A stretch of DNA of 64,000 bases from Centrapalus pauciflorus (taxonomy: Eukaryota > Streptophyta > Magnoliopsida > Asterales > Asteraceae), in NCBI GenBank assembly GCA_020465985.1, contig JAANYP010007579.1:1-64000 (forward strand). The letters are read 5' to 3'. Under the pieces are notes generated by a model. The model was given only the letters and a program-made list of their open reading frames with translations, searched no databases and was not told the origin of the DNA. This document shows, piece by piece, positions 51,036-62,994 of this stretch; within the stretch, counting starts at the first letter, position 1; each line of letters opens with the position of its first letter. Both the position numbers and the translations under genes were made by a program.

Positions 51036-51600
51036 TGATGCAATTAAAAGGAGTTTTAATAACATAAAATCCATGAAATACCTCTGGTAAATCCATGATG
51101 AATATGGCACTTGGAGAGCTCTTGAGCAAGAAATATCTAACTTCGATCAATAAGGATATCAACGATATCAATTAATCTGCACATCATAATGTAATATGAA
51201 AACTGACCACTTGAATATTAAAGAAGAGGTTGTCTTACATGTTAGAATCATAATGCAAACAAAGCCAATCATATGGAATCAAGGTAATTAGCAAATTAAC
51301 AACAGTAATCAATCAGGGATTCCATTCATGCAGTAATGTTCTAACGTAAGTACGTCCATTAAAATAATTACATCCTCAACATTTTTGCCACTTCTGTAAA
51401 TTCAGTTACGTTTGACAGTTTTTTGGAAACCTGATCACTCTCGCAAGCTGATAAGTGTATGATTTTTAATTCTTATCCTGATCATGCTGATAGATCTTAT
51501 AATCTAAGACCATGTTTTATTCATTATCCAGGAATCCAAAGGCAACATAGTTCTATTTCTTACGCTTGAGTTCTCTTTTTCTATCCAGCTGGATCCATAT
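51036..51600 (-). pseudogene. F-box gene relic: exon 2 end joined to upstream region
   Basis: On the minus strand about 51083-51147 encodes FLLKSSPSAIFIMDLPE followed by a GTATTT donor, clearly the end of exon 2 of this family (gene E: FLLENSPSATFIMELPE). Next to it (51148-51600) is sequence matching the region upstream of coding exon 1, with the ATCTGCACATCATAATGTAA and TCCAGCTGGATCCAT blocks at the same spacing. All of exon 1 and intron 1 are deleted. It is more diverged from the array copies than these are from each other. Confidence 0.8.
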
Positions 51601-51677
51601 AGGTTTTCACTAGCATGATGTATCTATCAAAAGTATGTCGATCTAGAGGCGAAGCTAATATTTAGGGGGCTAGATGG

Positions 51678-51832
51678 CAGCGGCTGATCCAGAAAAATTT
51701 TTCTTTGGGAGCATGAGGTTGTATAAGGTATTCGTTGTGTTAATTTTCCAGAACACATAGGTTAAAATTCGTCAAATTTATGCAAATCGTTGGGGTCTTT
51801 CCCCTGCTTCTCTCCATGTGGCTCCGCCCATG
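51678..51832. mobile_element. Small hAT-like MITE with 8-bp TSD
   Basis: 155 bp from CAGCGGCTGATCCAG to TGGCTCCGCCCATG, flanked by perfect CTAGATGG (51670-51677 and 51833-51840). Ends are weakly inverse, with the GGCGGAGCC-type motif common in hAT MITEs. No coding capacity. Confidence 0.75.
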
Positions 51833-52224
51833 CTAGATGGTGCTTGATCGACCTATTCTTGCCATCCTAACATTTATAATCATATAGTATAAAATTAACT
51901 AAATTAAGTTATGAGCCACCCTCGGCTCAAATACGTGGACCGTCCAAAATCTTGAAGTCAAAGAGTCAAACTTAATATTATTAAAGAAATTCATAGGTAC
52001 ACAACAAATTTAAAAGCCTCCATATGGGTGGGAAAACTAAATGGACATTTGCTTCGTAGATTTTTTTGTGGATTTATATTTTTGTCAAAGGATGTGTTGT
52101 CCAACATTTCTTTTGCAGGCTTTTAAAATCCATCAGACATTTGGTTGACAACATTTTAATAGGATTTGCATTTTATATAATGTAAATGCCCTCAAGTTAC
52201 TTATTTGTAATTCTTTTATTATTT

Positions 52225-52606
52225 ACGATAACATGTACATGAAGGTGGGTAGGAGACATAAGTAAGGATATGGGTGAGTTAGGTTGGATGGGTGTGGTGG
52301 GTGGGTAGGATAGTGTATAGGGAGGGTGGGGTGAGGTAAGGGTTAAGATGGGTGATAGTAGAGGGTAGGGTGGATAGGATAAGATAATAAATTGGTTTGG
52401 GTAAGATGAGGGTAAGGACATGGTAAAGTAGGGTGGGTGAGGTGAGGGTTGGGACTTGGGGTAGGAGAGTTAGGTTTGGTAAGATATGTTAGGATGTGGA
52501 TGAGCGTGGGGTGAGTAGGTGGAGGTAAGGTTAATATAGGGATGTTGGGTAGGGTACGTACGAGTAGGTGGGTGTGTGGGTAGGATGGGGATGAGATAGG
52601 GTGATC
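52225..52606 (+). repeat. G-rich low-complexity tract, left part
   Basis: Almost 400 bp of variants of GGGTGAG, GGGTAGG and GTTAGG with strong G bias on the plus strand. There is no clean repeat unit. It would favour G-quadruplexes. Similar sequence resumes at about 54215-54279 and 55005-55075. Confidence 0.8.
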
Positions 52607-54215
52607 TTCACGTGGATTTGGCTAATAAAATCAAAGAAAAAAGAAAGCCTAAGTTATACCAAATACCACTGGCAGTGTACCAGTCGTAGTTAGTATAGCT
52701 AGAAGCTGACCTCGGGATTATCGAACTCAGGGAACGGCAAATAGAAACGAGATACCGATACTAGGGCTATCACTAATATCTAGCCATTGATAAGGGTTGA
52801 GGATGATTATAACCCTAAATATTTAATTCTAAACTATCTATCAGAATACTAAGATTATAAACTAAAACGCTAAAACAGAATAATATCATATATATTCAAA
52901 GCAACACTCACTTGAATACGTCTTTTAGGATTAATGGAGTAAAAGGGTGTAAAAACACTTAAGATGTTTTTGGTCAAAGAGAAGTAAATTGGAATTAAAT
53001 CCAACTGTTTTAATCATTTAAGCTCAAGAGTTTGAAACTTTGATGTAAAACCGATTCATGGACATATTTTATTAATTTCAGAAAATCAAGTATGGAGTTC
53101 TCCAGTATTCCCCAATTTCTAAAAATCAACAATAAATTTCTTTTGCCATTAATTAAGTCAACTAAATTTAACTTTTAGAGATGAAAACTGTTTACACGTC
53201 AAGCGCTCGGAAATAACTCTAAATATTCAATTTAGCCGCATAAACATCAATCAAGTATAAGGAAATCAAAGATTAAATTAATCCTATAATCACAATATTG
53301 CTAAGAATTAATTTGGATACAATGATTTCACAATTTATTAACTAGTCACTATCTCATAATAACAATAATGCTAGAAATAACAACCAATTAATAAATCACT
53401 TAAATTTGATTAAGTTTATAAAAATCAGAATTTATAATCAATAATCATGATCACAATAATGCTAGAAAATCAACTATAATACTGATTTTACACATATTAA
53501 TCGTATGAATTAAATATACATCAATGAATCAAACCAAAACCATCAAATACTCCACTAATCCATGTAAAAACGTAACCAAGCAAGTGTTTAGCTAAACTAC
53601 TCACTAATCATGTTTAAAACAATAAAATAAACGAGATCTATGCTAAACATCGTCATAACAGAAAGTAAATCGGAAGGAGTGTACCAAAAACCGTAAGAAA
53701 AACGAGACAATCTTGTAACTGAATGTTTGAATCCACCCTTCTATCTGAATGCTTCATTAATCTACTCTAAACTAAGCTGAAAATCGAAAACTAGCTAACA
53801 CCTAGCAATCGCACCCTAAACTATGTGTAAAAGTTCGTATGAAAAATAGCATAAAAAATGAAACGGCTGCTGTCTTTTTATATTTTCTTGGGATCGCGGT
53901 CGCGCTGGGTCCATCGCGGTCGCGATAAAGAGCATGGGCGCGATCCAAGGATCGGAGGTCAGCGCGGTCGCGATGAGCTGGTCGCGGCCGCGATCAGGGC
54001 AGCTGGTCAAAGTTAACAGAAATCCAAGGGAGACCGGCTCAGCCCGTAAATTCAACACTTAAGCTTCAAAATCCGTTCTTTCAAAATCGGGCAACCATCG
54101 AACTGCAAAACACAAAAATAAACAAATCAGGGCCGTATTTAAACAATTCGAGGCAAAAATAACTCAAATCCGAGGCAAAATATGACGGAAAAATATGTAC
54201 AAAATATGTCATAAC
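52607..54215. mobile_element. Insertion of unknown class splitting the G-rich tract
   Basis: About 1.6 kb of ordinary AT-rich sequence between two pieces of the G-rich tract. It has no gene. Near its right end (53880-54000) is a CpG-dense part with repeats of ATCGCGGTCGCGAT. The phrase CAAATACCACTGGCAGTGTA near the left end resembles plant dispersed repeats. I cannot define ends or target duplication, so the class is open; a degraded LTR is possible. Confidence 0.45.
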
Positions 54216-54279
54216 ATAGGGGTAGATGGAGTAAAGGTAAAAGCGGGTGGGTAGGTGTAAAGGTGGTGTTGGGTTGGAA

Positions 54280-55004
54280 TAGGGGTGAGTAGAAACCAAC
54301 CCGGAAAACCGAAAACCCTGGAAAAACCAAACCAAAAAGCCCGAAACAGAAAACCTGAAAAACTGTTTCAAACGGTTTGGTTTCGGATTGCACCTAAAAA
54401 CCGAACCGAAAAACCTGAAACCGAACTGGTTTAATATATAATTTAATTTTTTTAATATTTTTATTATATTAATCTAAAAAATAAAAATATATCTAGGTTT
54501 AACACTTTAACTCCTCAGTCCACTTCTTGACTTCACTTTGGCTTTCTATTTCTGCGCTTCTTGACTCCACAGCAGGCGCACAGCTGCAAGCTTCATCAGT
54601 CCGCTCCAGCCTCCAGCGGCACAGCAAGCTCAGTCTCGCCTCCTCCATCAGTCCGCCTCTTCTTCGCTCAGCAGCACAACAGACTCAGGCGTCGTTCGAC
54701 TTCCCTTCTCCTACGATGACAGCTTGACAAGTCGACTTCCCTTCTCCATTTGTGAGTTTCATTTGATGTTAGTAATTTGTGTTTTACGTTTTATAGATTT
54801 AGATTTTGTGATGTCAAAACATCCCGAAACCCAAACCGTTTTAAGAAACCAAAAACCCAAAACCCATGGATGCAAACCGAAAATCGGGTAACCTAAACCG
54901 AAAAACCGAACACCGAACGGTTTCTAAAACCCAGAAACCGAAACTTTCGGTCTGGGTTCGGATTGTGGTAGAAACCGAAACGAACCGCCCCGTGCTCACC
55001 CTTA
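54280..55004. mobile_element. Non-autonomous hAT element with 8-bp TSD
   Basis: 725 bp with ends TAGGGGTGAG and CTCACCCTTA, inverse apart from one base, and flanks GGTTGGAA / GGTTGGTA (7 of 8). Both subterminal parts are full of CCGAAA and AACCGAACCG, as in many plant hAT MITEs. A pyrimidine-rich middle (54510-54750) has a 66-codon frame that I do not take as a gene. Confidence 0.8.
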
Positions 55005-55075
55005 GGTTGGTATGTGTGGGGGGTGGGGGTGGATGAGTAAAGTTAGGTAGGGTAAGAGGCTAGAGGATGTAACTG
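55005..55075 (+). repeat. G-rich low-complexity tract, right part
   Basis: GGGGGGTGGGGGTGGATGAG and similar; continuation of the tract at 52225-52606 beyond the two insertions. Confidence 0.7.
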
Positions 55076-55079
55076 TATA

Positions 55080-55742
55080 TAGAAGTATGATTTCTAATTT
55101 AGTAAAGAAATGAAGGAAAGGTGATAATTACACCTTTGTACATTACTCACTAATGAAATCATTATTCATAAGTGGGTTTTGCTATTTTGTTCCTCTCACA
55201 TCAACAAAGAAAAGTAATTTATAAATGAGATTTGCTAAAATGTGCTAGAGTTGGAGATCTAAGTATTAATTGTATTTTATTTTGCTAAAATGCACTACAA
55301 GAAGCTTTTGTTAAACACTATTTAGTGGTGTGGTTTGCTAAAGTGTGCTTATACATATTTTATTATTATTTATTATATGTAAATTATATAATGTATATGT
55401 TTCATGTTCTTATATTTTTTTGATTTAAAATTTAATATATTTAAATACTATTTAATTCTTAGACATTTTGAAAATAAGATTTATTTTGGTTATAATAATT
55501 TTAATGTTTTAAGAATGTCTTATTTCGGTATCTTTGTGATTTATTTTATATTCAGTTTAACATAATGTTTAAATAATTCTAATTTTTTTGTAATGTTTAG
55601 TTTATTAAATATTTTTTTTATCAATAACATTATTATTTCAAATATTGACCACACCAATAAAAAAATTTAAGAAAATATTTTGTTTTACCATATTATTAGT
55701 TTATCGTCATTTTCGATTATAAATCATAACTTTTGTTTATTG
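55080..55742. other. AT-rich intergenic region
   Basis: No ORF, RNA gene or repeat structure recognised. Confidence 0.6.
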
Positions 55743-55751
55743 TAAAAACTA

Positions 55752-56001
55752 GGGTTATGTATCATTTTGACTATTTAACTTTCAAAATTTGTCTCATTTA
55801 GCCACTAAATTATTTTTTGTCATGATTTAGCCACTAATGGCTAAATCGGTACAAAAAATGATAGTTTAGTGGCTAAATCGGGACATTTTTCAATGGCTAA
55901 ATCGGAAAAAAAAAGTTTAGTGGCTAAATTGGGACAAAAAATAGTTTAATGGCTAAATAAAAAAAATCTAAAAGTTGGATGATCAAAATGACACTTGACC
56001 A
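55752..56001. mobile_element. Mutator-like MITE with 9-bp TSD
   Basis: 250 bp flanked by perfect TAAAAACTA (55743-55751 and 56002-56010). Ends GGGTTATGTATCATTTTGA and, inverted from the right, GGTCAAGTGTCATTTTGA are similar inverted repeats. The interior repeats TTTAGTGGCTAAATCGGGAC in both directions. A 9-bp duplication is typical of Mutator-like elements. Confidence 0.82.
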
Positions 56002-56010
56002 TAAAAACTA

Positions 56011-57030
56011 CGATGGATGATAAACGTGTGTTTTATAGCTAATGTCATGTGCTTTTATATATGTGTGTGTGTGCGCGCGCGTATGTATGTATAATTTGGT
56101 TGGTGATTAGTTTTTTCTCCAACCTATTCATTTTATTTAATTTATTTTTTAATTTTAGTTGGTATAATTTTTTAAGAATTTTTTATCTTTTATGTTAAAT
56201 TATTATTATTAATTAATTTATAAATAAAGATGATTTGATCGTTTAAACTGTATCTATTAAAGTATAAAAAGTTCATAGTTATACATCCGTCGCAACGCGC
56301 AGACACCACATAACTTGTTGAAATACAATGAGGATACTCATGATTCAAATAAATAACAAATGATTGTGAGATTTATAAAATCTTGAGATTTTAAATAATT
56401 TATTTAATCCGCAAGCCAAACATGAGATTTTAAATGTAAATCCCCAAAATCCAATGAAATCTGCAAATCAAATCCCTCTTTAAGGGTGTTTTTTTGCAGG
56501 CAATCACGATTATCATTACGAAATCAGAAACTGACGTACACACAATCAGAGAAAATAAATCTAAAGGTTGGGTTTTTTAATCATTGCTTAATCCAAGCTA
56601 ATCATGATCATCCCATGAACTAGTACTGATACATTTTGATTTTGATTTACAATTTTTTGATTTTTTGGTTTTACTTTTTAATTTCAATTTATTAACCCTT
56701 TAGGTTAGTACTCATGTATTACATGGGTTAATTTTAAAAATAGATATTTATAAAAATATGTATAATATAATAATTATATGAATAATAAATTTTGCTTAAT
56801 TTTAGTTAGTTAGTTATTAAATTAATCCATATTAGATTTAGATAGGTTTGATTTGCTTTAAAATTTAGAAATAAAATCAGTAAGTGACGTGACAAAATGA
56901 TAAAGCAACATGTAGCAAATTAAATGAGAGCATGTCATGTGACAAATTAAATGAGAGCATGTCATGTGGCACTAATTTTTGTTGTTTAAAAAAAAAAATT
57001 TGTAAAAGATTGTTGATACTTATATCCCTT
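56011..57030. other. Intergenic region upstream of gene E
   Basis: AT-rich, without a supported gene. A perfect 27-bp tandem duplication apart from its last base (CAAATTAAATGAGAGCATGT and on) lies at 56916-56942 and 56943-56969. Confidence 0.6.
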
Positions 57031-57039
57031 TCCTTTTTT

Positions 57040-58059
<1,020 letters not shown>

Positions 58060-58112
58060 ATTATCTGATATTGGTGATATATTTGACGAGGTATAAGTGT
58101 ATAACAGAGAAA

Positions 58113-61100
58113 ATGGAACTCATTCAAGATAATTCTAGATCAATGGTAAATGAAGATAGGCTGAGCAGCTTGCCAGATGAGCTTATTCATCGAATCCTCT
58201 CTTGTATTGACATCAAATTTGCTATTCAAACATGTTTGCTGTCACCAAGATGGAAGCTTTTGTGGAAATCAATGCCTTATCTCAATTTTTCAAGCTGGTA
58301 TTTTGGTTCTTTACCCAAGTTTGCCAAATTTGTGAACCATGTTTTGAATCATCGTAACCATCAAATACAAGTGTCTTTGGTAAAGCTAAGGTTCGATGGA
58401 GCCGCTAGTCAGGTTTTTGTCAGAAAGATTGCAAAGTATGCGTTTGCTCACAATGTCAAAGAACTAAGCATTATTAGTTTTCCCAAGGAGAACCGCAATT
58501 ACCCTCCTTGCCTCTTCAGCTCTCCGTCCCTGAAATGTTTCACCTTCCGTGCCCAGTCTATTCCGCTGCCTGGCCGGTGCCTTACACCTGTGACACCTTG
58601 GGATTTTCCAGCTTTAACAACTATGCATCTCAGTCGAATTGTGTTGTGTGGCTATACCACCACAGTGCCTGTTGATCTTTTCTCCAAGTGTGTGAACTTA
58701 AAGAATCTCACTTTAGAATGGTTCTTTGTTGGGGCTGTGGATGTTTTTGACATCAATTCTCCTCAACTGTCTAATCTCATGCTTATTGATGGTAGTGATT
58801 TGAAAAACTTGAATCTGATTACACCCCAACTTGAGAAACTTACCATAACTAATTGTGGTATCAATTACTTGAAAGCGCCATCTGGACTTTCGTCTTTCTG
58901 CTACAGAGGTTATCATCCTCTGATGTTACCCAAAGATTGTTTACATTCTCTAAACGAAGTGAACATCCATATCCATAGTTACTCTTCAAATGTTCAATAT
59001 ACAGAGGAAGATACTCGTAGGACTGTTAATATGCTTCAGGAGCTCCAAAGTGCCAAATTTCTTACACTTAACATAGACATTGTTGAGGTATGTTAATAAC
59101 ATATAAAATCACTTATGACGTGTTGGGAAAATTCTGCACATCCTGATTTATTATGAGGAAGCAAATGAAAAGCAAAAGATATGTGTGGCAGATATATGAC
59201 GTATGTTTTAGTTTCCTTAAATAGAGATGCTTTTCTAACACTGGATACACATGGCACATTGTTCTCCGTTAGACATTAATCGTAGAAGATTGTTTCAATG
59301 GGTAAAGTGTTGATTACTAGTAGCATAATGTATAATTTATTGCTTGAAAACGCACTTGACATCGTCTCTCTGATTTTGTTTCTTTTATGGTGGGATTTAC
59401 ATACAACGGTGAAGTGTTTGCATTAGCGGTTAACTATTACTATCATATAATCAATCTAGGACATATAGGAGAAAAGCTTACCTCTTAAAAGGAAGCAATT
59501 ATGCAGTTTTCATTGAAGTTTCTGTTTGCTAAAGCATTTTGGGTCTATTAAATTCTATACCTGGTGTCGAATGCCTGAAACTTTAAGTTGTTTAACACAT
59601 CTAAGGAAAGTAAAGAGCTGGTTCATAGAACTTGTTGATTGCCTGATTATTTTTTTTTTTACATTACACAAAATCGTGTTTATATATAAATTGGTCGATA
59701 AGAGCTGGAATAAAATTTATATATTTATATTCATCTTTAACGTACATGTTTCTTGTAATTCCTGTGCAGTGTATTTCTGCATTTCCCGGTTTACTATCAC
59801 ACCATCCTTCACCTTTTAGCAATTTAACTTGCTTAATCATAGACACCAGCCATAGGAAGGATGCATACAACTTTAAAATGTCTACTGAAGCTAAAGTTTT
59901 CTTGCTCGAGAACTCTCCAAGTGCCACATTCATCATGGAATTACCAGAGGTACATTCATTTTATGTTCTTAAACTTTCGTCACATAGTTTTTTCCCCATT
60001 TTTGGGTGTTTGTGATTTCTATTTGCTGGTCTCAATTGTAACCTGCTCAGCTATTTATCAACTCTATGTTCATTTTGGGCAGTCTTTTGCATATTAATGT
60101 TACTGAAAATATTTAGCAAATATCTGTGGGAAATGAGAGAAATCTGGGAGAGGGATTTGGGCTTGGTATGGGCAAGTTTCGAAGAAGGTTGTCTAGTTAT
60201 TCAATTTAAAATCCGTGAGAAGTGTATGTATTTGATATCCAATGCCATTTTATTATATTCAATTGTTCACTTCTCTTTAAATTCCATTTTCACTTGCTTG
60301 TCTCAATAATGAATTGGAGGCTCTATGTTATTAATGCTATATGGCTTGTTACTTTTTGTTTATATTCAGGTAATGTATACTATAGTTCAGGTACCATTAG
60401 ATGGTTAATCCTCTTGGAGGCATAGTTGTTAAACTCGTATGAGTCACCAGTCGACTCATACGAGTCAAGTCATTATCTGCCCTAAACGGTGCGACTCGGT
60501 TATCACTTATCAGACTCGGAATGGAGTGTGACTCGGAACTTATATAGCGAATTCTTAGCAGGCTCGGTACGAGTCGAGTCAACTCGTCGTCACTCGTACG
60601 ACTCAGACTTTTGAGAAACTTCCCATTGCTTGTTTTACAGATGTTTTTTTAAAGAAGGGAGTAGAAGTACAGATTGGTATATTAGGGTTTCGATTCATGT
60701 AAAAGGGAAAAGCAATCGGTGATTTGAAACTATTGTCGTTGCAGAGACATTGTAAATTGATCCATTCTGGCCTTCATTTCTTCGGTTTTGAATATCTATC
60801 GATTGTCTCTTGGAAAGTAAGAAGAGAAACCGTCTCATCTTCTATTAATATTTCATTTGAGAAAGAGAAATTGACTGTCCGTTTCCCCATCTCTATATTA
60901 AATGCATACTATAAATTTCTTTTAAGTTATTTAATTTCTCCAATAATTATTGATAATAATTTCACTTCCTAATTTCAGTGTAGAATAATGTAGTGGTAAG
61001 TAGATTATAAATATGTTTTAATGGTGTGTGTGTGTGTGTGTGTGTGTTTTGACTCTTACAAGTCGAGTCACGAGTTGACAAGTTGGAGGTGTATATCTGT

Positions 61101-62842
61101 GAAACAACTTGTCAACTGTGTGATGCAACCATATATATGCACAACAGCTTGATATCAATTGCAGAACCATAGAGTTTCACGCATGAAGTACTTTAAACTA
61201 GACCTGGAAATTTGGTACACGACAGACACGACATGAGTTTTCCGTGTGTGGGTTTTATAAATTCGTGTTTCGTGTATGTTTGTGTCGACACGAAGTTCAA
61301 ATGCGTGTTTCATGTCTTATACGTGTCAAACACGAATTTACCCATATAAACATGTGTAAACACGAATTTATCCATATAAACATGTGTAAACACGTATAAA
61401 AAATCGTGTTACATGATGACGTGTATTTGACACGTATAAGACATGAATTTACCCATATACTTTTGATGTTTTGTTGGATACTTAGATTGTTATGTTTTGG
61501 ATGTATAATTTTATATGTTTTGGGTTAAATTTGTCTATAAATTCGTGTTTTAAAAATGTGTTTTATTTGTGTTGTGTCACACGAATTTTTAATGTGTCGT
61601 GTTCGTGTTTTACAAATTCGTGTCATATAAAATTCGTGTCTGACACGAGACGAATACACGTATTGCCAAATCTACTTTAAACTTATAACATCTATCATAT
61701 TTTAAAGTACCCTTTAACTATTGACATTCCAATGTTATATCAGTTACAGGAAGTATAACCCAAATTTGCAAACCTTGCCACTACAATTATAGGTGCTCTA
61801 TCTTTTTCTCAATATTTTTAACCTTTGATATTTAGTGGTAGCTCTTGAAATATGTTTTATTCCAGAAGGGTATTTGATTTGAAGTGGTTTTGTGAGGAAA
61901 GATGGCAATAAGTCTTGGGTTGAGCAAGTGACATTCTTTCAACTTTGTAGGAACCACCTACAAAGGCAATGCGGCAGAAAGAGGCTAGGGCGAGGAGAAA
62001 TGCCAATTTTGTTGCAGAGGTTGAGAGTCATATGATTAAATTGCAAGCATCTCTGGAGCAGGGACAGACTATTTTTTCTGAGATAAAGCAGCAAAAGGAA
62101 AGGGCCTTTGCAACCCTTAGAAGCCTTGTTGCAGATCTATCGGTGTGGGCCAAGGAAAAAATGACGCAAAGGGAGCAAGCGAAGAAATTTGTGGACTTGG
62201 AGAGCCACAAGGGAGAAACACAAATGCAGTTTGATGAAGGGAACACACAACAGGCTGATAAAAAGAGACCAAAGATTGATCTAGGGGAAGTCGTCGAGAG
62301 CCACAAGGAAGAAATGCAGATGATGCAGGTTGAGGAAGCAGAAGTCCTAATTGACAGTCACAAGGCAGAAACACAGCTTTATGGAGGGACGGTAGATGCC
62401 GAGAACGATGAGGTACTAGCTGGACAGAAGGCTCAAATCTGGCCATGTTTGAGAAAGATGCAGGATCTGATTGAGCAACAATATGCATATGTTGAAGCTA
62501 TCGTTACAAAGGAGGTCCGGATCAGAATATTGTTGGAAAAGTTGCCTAAGAGACAGAGTGCAGATATTGAAAAACGGTATTCTCATGAGTTTGGAGAAGC
62601 TAAAGCACAGTGTTCTTCTATGCGCACCGAGTTTGTTTCTTTTAACGAATGCATTCATGAGTTGACAAAAGTTTTGTCTGATATCTCAACTGTTTCCGAT
62701 AGGAAACTTCCTGTGGCCTCACAATCAACTGTAAGTATCTGATTCTATATTTGACTCTGCGTATTCATAGTTTTAACTCCAAAATCTAATATATGTTGCT
62801 CTTTAACTTGCTGAATGTTAGATTCCTCCACCATCCACCTGA
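58113..62842 (+). CDS. F-box/LRR-coiled-coil protein, gene E, diverged paralogue
   Basis: Exons 58113-59087, 59770-59949, 61951-62730 and probably 62822-62842, all phase 0 (donors GAG|GTATGT, GAG|GTACAT, ACT|GTAAGT; acceptors GTGCAG, TTGTAG, GTTAG). About 651 residues. The ATG at 58113 is chosen over an upstream one at 58071 because it aligns with genes A-D. F-box at about 14-60 (LSSLPDELIHRILSC, CLLSPRWKLLW), LRR-like part up to 325, a short FBD-like exon 2, and a coiled-coil exon 3 (RQKEARARRNANFVAEVE). Exon 3 is 64 codons longer than in the array, because of a hydrophilic insertion with three SHKxE motifs. Intron 2 carries two hAT MITEs. No lesion is seen. Probable SCF substrate receptor. 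Confidence 0.83.
60421..61082. mobile_element. hAT-like MITE in intron 2 of gene E, ACTCG-rich
   Basis: About 660 bp between TTGGAGG copies (60414-60420 and 61083-61089). Left part TTAAACTCGTATGAGTC and right part GACTCTTACAAGTCGAGTC then CGAGTTGACAAG are roughly inverse, with dense ACTCG/CGAGT motifs at 60430-60610. A (GT)n run lies near 61024-61047. Exact ends are uncertain by a few bases. Confidence 0.65.
61199..61674. mobile_element. hAT-like MITE in intron 2 of gene E, CACGAA-rich
   Basis: 476 bp with perfect 8-bp duplication CTTTAAAC (61191-61198 and 61675-61682). Ends TAGACCTGGAAAT and, inverted, TAGATTTGGCAAT form a short inverted repeat. The interior repeats CACGAATTT and AAATTCGTG many times, as in other plant hAT MITEs. 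Confidence 0.82.
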
Positions 62843-62915
62843 GTGTCATCCCTATGCCTTGAACCACCTCCGCCACCCACCCAGGTAACCACTCTTCAGT
62901 AGACAAGTAGCACAC

Positions 62916-62994
<79 letters not shown>

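Noticed and set aside
52225..52606. G-rich tract as an interstitial telomere
   Set aside because: There is no regular TTTAGGG repeat; the GGGTGAG-type words are irregular.
54527..54727. 66-codon Ser/Leu-rich frame
   Set aside because: It lies in the middle of the hAT MITE in a pyrimidine-rich stretch, without a known domain.
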